A stretch of DNA of 64,000 bases from Paragordius varius (Eukaryota; Nematomorpha): contig OZ176056.1 of assembly GCA_964247055.1 (NCBI GenBank), positions 6,014,001 to 6,078,000 of the forward strand, in the 5' to 3' direction. Under the pieces are notes generated by a model that saw only the letters and a program-made list of their open reading frames with translations, was not told where the DNA came from and made no database searches. Each line of letters opens with the position of its first letter. Position 1 is the first letter of the stretch. Positions 53,701 to 64,000 of this stretch are shown one piece after another. Both the position numbers and the translations under genes were made by a program.

Positions 53701-55248
53701 GCAGTGATTCTATTATTAGTGCTTTAGGTACTGAGTCGTAAGCCTTTTCTAAATCGACAAAAAGGTGGAATAGTTTAAGACCTTTTTGCTAGGTAATTAT
53801 CTTTTAATTGTCTGAGTAAGAAAATTGGATCGATTTTGCTTTTACCCGCTGAAAAGGCCAATTGCATTAGATTAATTGATATGAGTTGGACGATACGATA
53901 TTTAAGGCTAATTTCAAAGATTTTTAACCCATGTTCAAGAAGTTATAAGGGCCTGTATGAGGAACAGGTTTAGGATACATCCTTTATTTTTGAAGATGGG
54001 AAATATAATGCTTTTTTCCCAGTCTGTGGGTATTTTCATTTCAACTATTATTTTATTAAATAAATTTGTTAGAAGCATGGAAATATTGGGTATTAATTTT
54101 ATGATATAAAAACATAGTTCACTAGGGCCCGAAGCCTTATTTGATTTGATTTGGTCTAAGGCAATTTCAATTTTTTGTATTGTGAATGTCTTTAATGGAC
54201 CACAACAGGGATCTCTGCCAGAATTTATGTTGGGTGTTAAAGGGTTGTTTGGATTTTGATTTATAATTATTGAGAAAATTCGTAAGACCGTATTTCAACC
54301 ACAACAAATAAATATAGCAAAATTAAAGCATCTAAAATTTCTGAATATACTCAAAACACAGATTTACATTTACTTTTATGGAAAATTTTTACACAATTTT
54401 TACATCTGCCAAAAAACTTTGCGGCTTTACAAAACCTATGAGACATCGAAAAAGTTGGTGGTGGAAAATGATATAAAACCATTGTTTCGCGAAATATGCG
54501 AAGCCTATAAAAAACTTAAATTTAAAGATATTCAAATTTTATATAGCCCTAGGATATAAAATTACCCCAAAAGGTAATAGTGTCAAAAAACTAAATAGGT
54601 AAAAATTAAGATTTTAGGTAGGTTAAATTTACCTTCCACGTTGTGGTCAGAGAGTATAGATATTGGTTCGCTATCACGATTCTATATATCATTTTAATAA
54701 AAGGCTTTGAAATTGTTATCAAAAATTGATTTTTTTTAAACAAAATGTAAACTTACAGGATGATTAAGACTTCTTTGGATAATACTACGACTGAGTTGGG
54801 CCATATGCAAAGTATTTAACTTGGAAAACGATTCCAAAATTAGGGGATTTATAATTTTTTTATAATAGGACAAAGCATAGCCGTAAAATTGAATCCCGTC
54901 TTCCTGGGTTAAAATAAAGGGATGAAAATGGCTTGCGCCTTCTATTGTAGTTTTGGATTTGAAATTGAAATCTGTATATATTTTTTGAAAAATACTTTTT
55001 TCTTTTGTGAGTAACTTTAATTTTATACCATATGGACAACATAACTATGGATTAAAAAATGAATATACAGTGACTATTGTATCATCATATTTAATATTAG
55101 TGGAATTGTGTTCGCAAATAATTGATGGTTGAAAATTATTATTTATAGGATTTGTATATTTATCTAAATAAAATAATATTATACCATGGTTTACAAGTTT
55201 TAGCTCATTATTGGGGTTTAGACCTAAAACCAAAAAATTTAAAACCAT
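16390..55248 (-). CDS. DENND5: DENND5-type Rab guanine-nucleotide exchange factor, complete gene in about 30 exons
   Basis: The gene reads uDENN, cDENN, dDENN, RUN1, PLAT, RUN2, the order unique to DENND5 (Rab6-interacting protein 1). Vertebrate DENND5A/B activates Rab GTPases such as Rab39 and binds Rab6 and Rab11, acting at Golgi and endosomes. Landmarks are FLVLGLNPNNEL at the start, FHPFILTQEDG in uDENN, HVYVPLLP and APVPFCMGL in cDENN, FDKEAFLL in dDENN, NAHWKFVGALL and CDLLCRVWSHG in RUN1, HQNLG and IYVRNELTG in PLAT, and FHLLHHYVRLLAQTP near the stop. Exon phases agree across most joins. The estimated coding length is near 1,900 codons against about 1,290 in vertebrates, largely from linker growth. 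One connection, between the exons at 54757 and 47425, is unresolved; the phases there imply a missing exon. Individual exon groups are listed separately. Confidence 0.9.
18363..18628. mobile_element. hAT-type MITE with perfect 8-bp target duplication
   Basis: A 266-bp element with ends GAGGGATGCCCAACATAAAT and (complemented) CAGGAGTGTCTAAAAGGCGG, bounded by GTCTAAAG at 18355-18362 and again at 18629-18636. The 8-bp duplication and the CAGGGGTGTCC-like ends identify a hAT non-autonomous element. It lies in the DENND5 intron between the exons at 18903 and 18049, and is the family member with the clearest borders. Confidence 0.8.
19385..21263 (-). CDS. DENND5: DENND5 exons: end of RUN1 and PLAT domain
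   Basis: Exons 21142-21263, 20683-20828, 19613-19740 and 19385-19521. The first reads KYYKRYAFIRCADECEQFLH and VDYFCFTNTY, almost matching [20 protein letters not shown] and VDYFCFTNVF of DENND5A. The second starts EIPYKMVFCPIKP (IPYHILIVPSKK) and ends SLEFEFK. The third starts HQNLGVLQ (CQNLGKLT) and ends AIYVRNELTGRIFK (EYVMVRNEITGHTYK). The fourth gives DGSQNIA and LDFCVFLSELLP. This is the beta-sandwich PLAT/LH2 module that lies between the two RUN domains. One donor, GTGCGA at 19612, is weak. Confidence 0.87.
19930..20250. mobile_element. Short foldback-like inverted-repeat element
   Basis: The left end TATACCATTTACACACCTCA and following units such as GAAGCACTTCAAATTAAACC are mirrored at 20205-20250 by GGGTGAATCGAAGTGTAAAT and the following CATACACC. 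The block GAGCTAACTAGCTCATCATTATGAAG is shared with 45724-45972. It lies in the DENND5 intron between the two PLAT exons. Confidence 0.5.
21307..21395. mobile_element. Fragment of mariner-like MITE (ACAGTATGAGTAAGTA family)
   Basis: The segment starts ACAGTATGAGTAAGTATATA and continues through ATTGCCAAATAGTA, matching the terminal repeat of the palindromic element at 27919-28113. Only one end is recognisable. Confidence 0.5.
21430..21570. mobile_element. Truncated hAT-type MITE
   Basis: GTTTAAAATCTAATAAAATA, then AATGCGGCCTGCGAAGCCG and TTTATGTTGAAAACCC, parallels the right half of the element at 14508-14795. The left half is missing. Confidence 0.55.
21742..21862 (-). mobile_element. SINE body fragment
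   Basis: Shares CGCCTGCTCAGGGCTGACAG, the following GATGATTGAAAAA, and the TTTAGAGT-CTTTTTCCTTTT block with the SINE at 46932-47112, but lacks the tRNA-like head. Confidence 0.5.
22165..24240. mobile_element. Unclassified element with long (about 470 bp) inverted arms
   Basis: The left arm (about 22165-22630) and right arm (about 23760-24240, complemented) share CCTTTGGTTAGTCTGGATTT-type sequence, ATTGTCCAAACAATG, TTACATGCTCTTTAAA, GATTCGATATCG, TTGCTGTAGGTTTG, TAAACTTTTAAACTATTTT and ATAGTAGACGATTGTG in the same order. The middle (22640-23750) has no long open frame and no recognised protein. It sits in the 3.9-kb DENND5 intron between exons 25137 and 21263. It could be a DNA element with long terminal inverted repeats or two inverted copies of a terminal repeat from an old retroelement; I cannot decide. 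It looks old. Confidence 0.55.
24321..24359. repeat. (AT)n microsatellite
   Basis: About 19 uninterrupted AT units directly abut the MITE at 24360, whose TA target site may have come from the repeat. Confidence 0.85.
24360..24503. mobile_element. Tc1/mariner-type MITE, 144 bp, TA target site
   Basis: The ends are CAGTAGCGTAAAATAATATT and its near complement ending CATACGCTACTG. GTCCATA-type inverted boxes lie inside both ends, and TA flanks both sides (24358-24359, 24504-24505). The size, termini and TA duplication fit a mariner-type MITE. Confidence 0.75.
25137..28582 (-). CDS. DENND5: DENND5 exons: RUN1 domain with large low-complexity insert
   Basis: Exons 28409-28582, 27644-27848, 27208-27543, 27005-27136, 25609-26119 and 25137-25292. 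Landmarks are LSPTQISNAHWKFVGALL, TKRMLKEKLC, VAENTLIG, CDLLCRVWSHG, SALLHHLL-like LLHHLLRHI, then DLKNILKHKIVRDI and GFLRCWIKLQLERQTL. Each aligns with DENND5A (LSPSVIAQTNWKFVEGLL, TKRMLVEKMG, VEENTLIA, CDLLERIWSHG, DMRHIQNIGEIKTDV, ARAWVRLSMEKKLL). Between the SHG block and DLKNIL lie about 300 residues rich in Lys, Asn, Ser and Thr, against roughly 75 in vertebrates. All phases agree (0, 1, 1, 1, 1, 2). Confidence 0.85.
27919..28113. mobile_element. Palindromic mariner-like MITE
   Basis: The left AGTATGACTAAGTACACATT and the right end, complemented, ACAGTATGAGTAAGTATGCA are inverted copies. TATTGCCAAATA follows on both sides and CAATAATCC/GGATTATTGG pairs in the centre. It lies in the DENND5 intron between the exons at 28409 and 27848. 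The family recurs at 21307. Confidence 0.65.
28641..29622 (-). CDS. DENND5: DENND5 exons: linker between dDENN and RUN1
   Basis: Exons about 29474-29622 (or extended to about 29447), 29130-29225 and 28641-28831. Translations include NYLSFFMKMMKLCHQE, MDVSIFNNDKIIASAEAFK and VKSSIKNQQYQLSETNIP. The last two join in phase 1 (Gly/Asp codon split) and the third ends at a good donor into the RUN1 exon in phase 0. These segments lack strong similarity to vertebrate DENND5. They are placed by splice sites, open frames and position. The plus-strand open frame at 29251-29496 is antisense to them and is not a gene. Confidence 0.55.
29643..29684. repeat. (AT)n microsatellite
   Basis: About 20 AT units lie 20 bp upstream of a DENND5 linker exon on its sense strand. 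Shorter AT runs occur near 15349, 36893, 43790, 44735, 45706 and 46303. Confidence 0.85.
29840..32680 (-). mobile_element. Ty3/gypsy fossil, minus arm of a head-to-head pair
   Basis: Reading from high to low coordinates: a nucleocapsid-type zinc-knuckle region (CFKCGR near 32500), a reverse transcriptase region (about 31220-31900), a ribonuclease H region (about 30890-31150, seen on the complementary strand) and an integrase region (about 30010-30800, with CSGCQKSRFN and WLHLDIAGQYI). Order and motifs are Ty3/gypsy. No flanking long terminal repeats were found. The copy is broken at several places and looks old. It lies in the DENND5 intron between exons 36933 and 29622. Confidence 0.75.
32885..36010 (+). 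mobile_element. Ty3/gypsy fossil, plus arm of a head-to-head pair
   Basis: The inverted counterpart of 29840-32680, belonging to the same family: zinc knuckles near 33040-33140 (CFKCGR and CFKCQGKNH), a reverse transcriptase region (about 33650-34200), a ribonuclease H region (about 34380-34640, with YGRKFKTDHKP) and an integrase region (about 35000-35560). The two arms meet near 32680-32885 with their 5' sides facing each other, forming a palindrome of about 6 kb. It is broken at several places. The arms have diverged visibly, so the arrangement is not recent. Confidence 0.75.
36933..37683 (-). CDS. DENND5: DENND5 exons: dDENN domain
   Basis: Exons 37459-37683 and about 36933-37151. The first reads NLPCMLAIQTAVNFMIRSIF and then HFAQCFRNLPNFLL, aligning with the [25 protein letters not shown] region. 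The second carries FDKEAFLLEQ, then FYSALFETQLFTTFLNK, against FDKASFLSDQ and FLSRFLETQMFASFIDNK of DENND5A. Phase 1 is kept at both joins. Two donors (GTATTC and GTAATT, 6 nt apart) are possible at the end. The preceding intron holds the 3.3-kb hAT element and the following intron the gypsy pair. Confidence 0.85.
37947..41288 (-). mobile_element. hAT DNA transposon, 3.3 kb, with terminal repeats and 8-bp target duplication
   Basis: The ends are TAAGGTGACCAGA and TCTGGTCACCTTA, a perfect 13-bp inverted repeat. GGCATAAA flanks both sides (37939-37946 and 41289-41296), the 8-bp duplication expected for hAT. GCGGGAC-type boxes repeat just inside both ends. A decayed transposase gene runs on the minus strand from 40779 to about 38940. 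A second, plus-strand fragment of the same transposase lies at about 38200-38620 (it matches 40030-39780 inverted), so the copy contains an internal inverted piece. The element sits in a DENND5 intron, antisense neither to exons nor to splice sites. Confidence 0.88.
38940..40779 (-). pseudogene. hAT transposase, decayed
   Basis: The first 189 codons (40779-40213) read MSTKRGCKFNDELMKDFPF then IKCFICEGEF and KHDITKHMETQKHK, a BED-type zinc finger (Cys-Cys-His-His), followed by HNHSFRSMDCTSQVIRTLF and CARTKAEAIVCNVLSPHA, the conserved N-terminal half of a widespread animal hAT transposase group. Frame is lost near 40210 and regained at about 40165-39911 (FGGKARRGTKNIFHKL, AEHIIHNAIQTAADLLP). 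Then it decays again, with a later piece at 39446-39219 (YDLFSEVSLVKRYVNN). Several frameshifts and stops make it non-functional. A related relic lies at 2395-3905. Confidence 0.85.
41510..44516 (-). CDS. DENND5: DENND5 exons: core cDENN domain
   Basis: Exons about 44310-44516, 42852-43102 and 41510-41822. The first contains FPEEISFKNLY, at the place of PPGRSLKFSGVY in DENND5A. The second begins DGEKLVAFCQTLRCLIYPFE and contains HVYVPLLPLSLINF and APVPFCMGL, the strongest DENN signature in the window (vertebrate [25 protein letters not shown]). The third opens YHPFFYANLDTGQIFFP (ANLCFVDVDNHFIELP), then a Ser/Asn-rich insert, then LPNHNALAKNVLQILTNLP. Phases at the joins are 1, 0 and 1. The start of the first exon depends on which upstream donor is used. 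Confidence 0.88.
43790..43820. repeat. (AT)n-rich microsatellite
   Basis: AT units followed by a variant TATGTATG run in the DENND5 intron between exons 44310 and 43102. A similar run lies at 44735-44781. Confidence 0.75.
45474..47425 (-). CDS. DENND5: DENND5 exons: linker into cDENN start
   Basis: Exons 47383-47425, 46737-46896, 46120-46266, 45992-46046 and 45474-45667, all with GT-AG borders and agreeing phases. The first three are Asn/Ser/Thr-rich and weakly conserved. The fourth reads NYAMDSLHITDKLYDMNN. The fifth, YDETIHDLYATETMCIIT then YRQLLDTMFQLL, aligns with YDISRDTLYVSKCICLIT and ACRSVLEQL of DENND5A. The 43-nt exon at 47383 is the least certain. The last exon ends at a run of three possible donors (GTAGGTAGGTAC). 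The introns contain a SINE (46932-47112) and a foldback element (45724-45972). Confidence 0.75.
45724..45972. mobile_element. Short foldback-like element in a DENND5 intron
   Basis: The left end ACCATTTCCACCTCATACTC pairs with the right end, which complemented reads TACTATTTACACCTCTAACT. Inside, AAACTATGGTATAAAG and the GAGCTAATATAACTATCTCA-type block are shared with 19930-20250. The element occupies most of the intron between exons 45992 and 45667. Confidence 0.6.
46932..47112 (-). mobile_element. tRNA-derived SINE
   Basis: Reading on the minus strand, GATGGTATAGTAGGTAGGGC then GCCGGACTCTTACACTG and AGAGTTCGAACCCC form a tRNA-like head with an A box (TRGYNNARNNGG-type) and a B box (GTTCGAACCC). 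The body follows (CTGTCAGCCCTGGGCAGGCG) and ends in an A-rich AAAGGAAAAAGAGACTCTAA tail. The head does not fold as a clean tRNA and the body recurs at 21742, so it is a SINE and not a tRNA gene. It lies in a DENND5 intron. Confidence 0.65.
49850..50973 (-). mobile_element. CACTA-like (EnSpm/CMC) non-autonomous element, copy B
   Basis: Opposite orientation to copy A at 2681-3795 and highly similar along its length. On the plus strand it begins CACTGGACAACAAATTTTTC and ends AAATTTGTTGTCTAGTG, with TAA on both sides (49847-49849, 50974-50976). It interrupts the LINE between the endonuclease and the polymerase, so it is younger than that LINE. The 83-codon frame at 50706-50957 is internal repeat sequence. 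Confidence 0.8.
51640..52520 (-). other. Unexplained segment with a hydrophobic open frame inside the LINE
   Basis: This stretch separates two parts of the LINE endonuclease. It contains an 83-codon minus-strand frame (51920-51669) rich in Leu, Ile and Phe (SYRALRLLIVIFAIYGIIG, YAELVQPPGSITLYI), preceded by a good acceptor-like sequence TATTTTTAATTTCAG at 51960. All three frames meet stops soon after that acceptor, so a host exon is not supported. The upper border at about 52517 reads, complemented, CACTAGTCGACAAATTTGGA, similar to the CACTA-like ends. It may be another insertion; the other end was not found. Confidence 0.3.
52880..54615. mobile_element. Second copy of the Helitron-like repeat body, interrupted by a LINE
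   Basis: Bases 52880-53110 and 54545-54610 resemble 430-700 and 705-760 at the left of the window (CACCAAAACACGATT, CTGAAAGCTTTTTAA, ATGCGCCTAAAAGGCC, AAAGCACATTTTTAAATT, then TTACCCCAAAAGGTAATAGT). The block between is the LINE at 53115-54540, which therefore inserted into this repeat. Confidence 0.55.
53115..54540 (-). mobile_element. RTE-like LINE insertion, 5'-truncated with inverted 5' end
   Basis: Minus-strand reverse transcriptase pieces run from about 54265 (LDQIKSNKASGP) through 53660-53433 (QSVVFLHVGNSEYFGMNTGL then SPLLFIFIFDY) to the C-terminal tail at 53381-53139 (NGKDRPKLTW, CDRTLFTKLVHTNP). From about 54266 to 54540 the orientation flips to plus and encodes the part that normally lies upstream (IRKTVFQPQ, VENDIKPLF, EAYKKLKF), matching 49849-49560 of the other LINE. 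A 5'-truncated LINE with an inverted 5' segment is the hallmark of twin priming. Frames are broken throughout. Confidence 0.75.
54757..55248 (-). CDS. DENND5: DENND5 exons 1-2: start and uDENN domain
   Basis: Exon 1 (55069-55248) starts at the ATG 55248-55246; MVLNFLVLGLNPNNEL aligns with the [20 protein letters not shown] start of vertebrate DENND5A. It ends YDDTIVT. Exon 2 (54757-55044) opens LCCPYGIKL, matching LCMPKGLAF, and runs through FHPFILTQEDGIQFYGYAL (vertebrate FHAFIITREDGSRTFGFAL). The two stretches are contiguous in the family, so the intervening 24 nt (55045-55068, GTATAT...CCATAG, with an in-frame TAG) would be an ultra-short intron. Exon 2 ends with a canonical GTAAGT donor. 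Upstream of the ATG, 55249-56100 shows no further exon. Confidence 0.85.
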
Positions 55249-56100
55249 TCTCAATTTAAAAATTTAAATAATAACTTAAAATGGTAACAGATGTTAAATA
55301 CACTGCGTCCAAAATTAGGGGTATAAAAATATTCATAGAAATATATATATATATAAATTCTGAGAGGATAATTATTAAAAATATTATAGTGCTTTTGGTG
55401 TTGGCGCTTACAATTGATATAAGAAATATTATCACGTTTATAGTAACTGGTCCATATCAGAAAATAACAAAATTTACGCACCTTTACACAAAATATCTTT
55501 AAAGAAAGGATAATATTAACATTATAATTTATATAACCTACATAACAATATATTCAAAAAATTAATTTATGGATTTAAGCCCTGGAAGTCCCAAATTATC
55601 TCGCTTTTGTTAAATGGGCTAGTTCTCTTAATATAAACGCAAAAATAAGGATATTGTGCGATAAAGATTTGAATATTAGATATCAACTAAAAATATATTT
55701 TGTAATGTATACCTTTTTTAACAATATATTTTTATCAGAGTTTTGTTGAGGTTTACTTTATACTCTTTTGAGGGATGATGGAAATGGTATAAAAACGCTT
55801 TAAGATTATAAAAAATATATATTTATATAATTCTTAGTTTCTCAACATATCACATCTGAAACAAAAATATTCGTTCTCTCTCAAATAAAAAAATTTTTTT
55901 TTTCAGATATTTACTATTTAAAAACAAACGAACCTTTAAATTAATGATGAAGCGATGAAAATGTTGAGTATTATCCAATTTATAGAAGTAGTGTTTTTAT
56001 AATATCTTATCGCGTGTTTATGCCGTTTTTATCATCTTTTATTGGGGGTAGTACCTTAGAGCTTTTATTGTCATGAAAATTGTTTTGGTACATATTCCCA
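55249..56100. other. DENND5: DENND5 upstream region, no further exon seen
   Basis: This is the sequence 5' of the DENND5 start codon. It is A+T-rich with short frames on both strands (55251-55502) that have no family resemblance. Any untranslated first exon and the promoter should lie here. I cannot point to a specific promoter element. Confidence 0.4.
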
Positions 56101-56129
56101 TGTATTAGATAAAAAATACATATTTCACC

Positions 56130-56510
56130 ACTGGTCCCAAATTCTGGTAGCCCCAAAACACGAATGAAGATGCACCGTGATATTTAAATCGATATAACTG
56201 GGAGCCTAATTCAATAAAAGGGCGGAGCTATTGTCGGGGCAATGTAATATTTTTTTGACATTTGGATTTTAATGGGTCTACCCGTTTTCCGGAAACAGAT
56301 CAAAGCCAGCATTTTCCATTTTTATAATATATAGATCATAATGATCGGAAATGGTGATATAAACATTCCGAACCAAAAGATTTTATGATAATAACAATAA
56401 TTATACAAGTATTTTTTGTTAAAATGTATTTTTATCACTCGTGACCCCATAATTTCGCTACGCTACTCCGAATGGGGTCGCGACCCATAGTTTAGGAAGC
56501 CTGCTTTAGA
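56130..56510. mobile_element. hAT-like non-autonomous element, right end
   Basis: The right end, complemented, reads CAGGCTTCCTAAACTATGGG followed by TCGCGACCCCATTCGG, the G+C-rich start typical of one group of animal hAT elements. A G+C-richer body (GGCGGAGCTATTGTCGGGGC, CCCGTTTTCCGGAAAC) extends to about 56130. The left end was not found. Confidence 0.45.
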
Positions 56511-56841
56511 ATGTTCTACCATAAAAAGAAGTTTTTTATATAAACACAAAATCTTTTTGGGATATTATAAATAATTTTGACATAATATTTGTTTAAATAC
56601 ATTTGCATTTTTTAACAAAATTTAAGCTATAAACGATGATTTGGTTTTTTTGGCTGATTTAGAAAATAGAATACATATCAGTCCCTATAAATTGTCTAAA
56701 TCAAAATCTTATTAAAAGATTTATCCAATAATTATTTAAATCTATGAGAGTTATGTTTTTTACCCTCCTAAAAGCGGTCACATCATGATACAATTGATCA
56801 AGACATCTAAAAATGTTACTTACTTATACATAGGAAAATAC

Positions 56842-57856
56842 CAAGGCTTGTAACCCGAGCCTAAATTTGGAATCGGTTCCAAAACAGTTTTCAAAATTTT
56901 ACCTTCTTAGATTTTCCATTCAGTTTTAGAACTGGTTCTCAATAGGATAAAACCGATTCTTAAAATGGTCCCGATCGTATATCCAAATATCTGTTAATTA
57001 TTCTGAAAACATCCATATCTAAGCACCTATTATATTAAATTAGATATGCAAGGGTTAATTCATTTATTTCGAATCAGCTTTTTGCAGTTTTATCATCTCA
57101 CAAATTCCTTTAGTCATAATATCCAAAATTTCTTCCCTGCAGAAATAAATTATTAATTGGTTGTTTTTGGACGAATTGAAAATTAATTAGTAGCAATGTT
57201 TTGTTGAAAATTTTTATATATTTTCATACATACTATTTTTTCTTTTAAAAATTAAATAATTTATGTTTGCCCTCGCCATAACTCTGGTGCCTTTGAGATT
57301 CGATTTAATAAATTTGTGGTTAAATCTTTTTAATAATGGTTGAATGATTATTTTAACCAGAATCATTAAAAATGCTTACTGTAACCATTTTAAAAATACC
57401 TTTTTTAAAATTTTAAACTTAATGGTTAAAGGTTTCTTTTCTTAAAATAATAAAGTTTGTTGCGAACCACTAATAGAAATCTCGTTGATAATCCTGCAAA
57501 TTTGGAGAAAACGTTCTAAGTGTAACTTTTAATGTTCAAAATTAGCGTTATGTGATCTTTTACTTTATAATTCCCATTTATAGCATTAATGGTATTCTTG
57601 TACTTCAAAATACTTTACATAAAGTGGTTTTTTATCCTCAATTGCAAAAATAATGTTTTAAAGGATCTGACAAAAAAAGGCATACAGATGCATTTTAAAT
57701 CATTATATAAGCGTGTAAACAGAACCGGTTAAAACGCTTGAAAATTTTAACTCCTTCCAGTTCCTGTTCTTTATATTTTTTGGTTTCGAAACCGTTTTTT
57801 AAATTGGATATTCCAAAACGGTTTTAAATTGTTAAAACTGTTTTGGTTTAGCCCTG
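56842..57856. mobile_element. hAT-type non-autonomous element, about 1 kb, with 8-bp target duplication
   Basis: The left end is CAAGGCTTGTAACCCGAGCC; the right end, complemented, is CAGGGCTAAACCAAAACAGT. GAAAATAC flanks both sides (56834-56841 and 57857-57864). Subterminal CGGTTTT and AACCGGTT-type boxes recur on both sides in inverse order. There is no open frame. It lies about 95 bp beyond the GRIA stop codon on the receptor's 3' side, so it probably sits in or just after the 3' untranslated region. Confidence 0.72.
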
Positions 57857-57949
57857 GAAAATACATAATATTTCGCATAAAATTTCTGTGTGTAAAAACC
57901 TTTATTGATAAATTAACAGTAAATGCAAAATGTAGATCATAACTGATAT

Positions 57950-64000
<6,051 letters not shown>

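Overview
The window is A+T-rich arthropod-like nuclear DNA. By eye well over 70% of it is A or T. Introns follow the GT-AG rule and range from 24-63 nt up to several kb. Most non-exonic DNA is transposon debris. Splice signals, tRNA-derived SINE sequence, RTE-type LINEs and TA- or 8-bp-duplication MITEs all point to an animal. The AMPA-type glutamate receptor at the right edge reads like an arthropod one. I cannot name the species.

Three host genes can be read. (1) A small three-exon gene on the plus strand (14416-16060) encodes a 90-residue secreted peptide with a signal peptide, a charged helix and a four-cysteine core. I do not recognise its family. (2) A complete but very divergent DENND5 (Rab6-interacting protein 1) gene runs on the minus strand from an ATG at 55248 to a stop at 16390. 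I traced about 30 exons through uDENN, cDENN, dDENN, RUN1, PLAT and RUN2 by residue-level resemblance to vertebrate DENND5A and by matching intron phases. (3) The 3' part of an AMPA-type ionotropic glutamate receptor gene (GRIA) lies on the minus strand from the window end to a stop at 57950. It covers the end of the amino-terminal domain, the ligand-binding domain, the pore and the C-tail; its 5' exons are outside the window. Genes 1 and 2 converge with about 330 bp between stops. Genes 2 and 3 are tandem, about 2.7 kb apart.

Layout: 1-2.4 kb holds a Helitron-like repeat with a degenerate tandem array. 2.4-4.35 kb holds a hAT relic split by a CACTA-like element, then a LINE tail. 4.5-8.2 kb holds foldback elements with minisatellite arms. 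10.5-13.1 kb is a Ty3/gypsy fossil. 14.4-16.1 kb is the peptide gene. 16.4-55.2 kb is DENND5, whose introns hold MITEs, a 2-kb long-inverted-repeat element (22.2-24.2 kb), a head-to-head pair of gypsy fossils (29.8-36.0 kb), a 3.3-kb hAT with clear ends and target duplication (37.9-41.3 kb), a SINE (46.9-47.1 kb), and two RTE-like LINEs (47.7-52.8 and 53.1-54.5 kb), the first split by a second CACTA-like copy. 55.2-57.95 kb is intergenic with hAT-type elements. 57.95-64 kb is GRIA.

Functionally, DENND5 would act in Rab GTPase activation at Golgi and endosomal membranes, and GRIA in excitatory neurotransmission. The secreted peptide is unlinked to either in any visible way. The least expected points are the uncharacterised Cys-rich secreted peptide, an apparent 24-nt intron in DENND5, a large low-complexity expansion inside its RUN1 domain, and a family of foldback elements sharing TATACCATTT-type ends.
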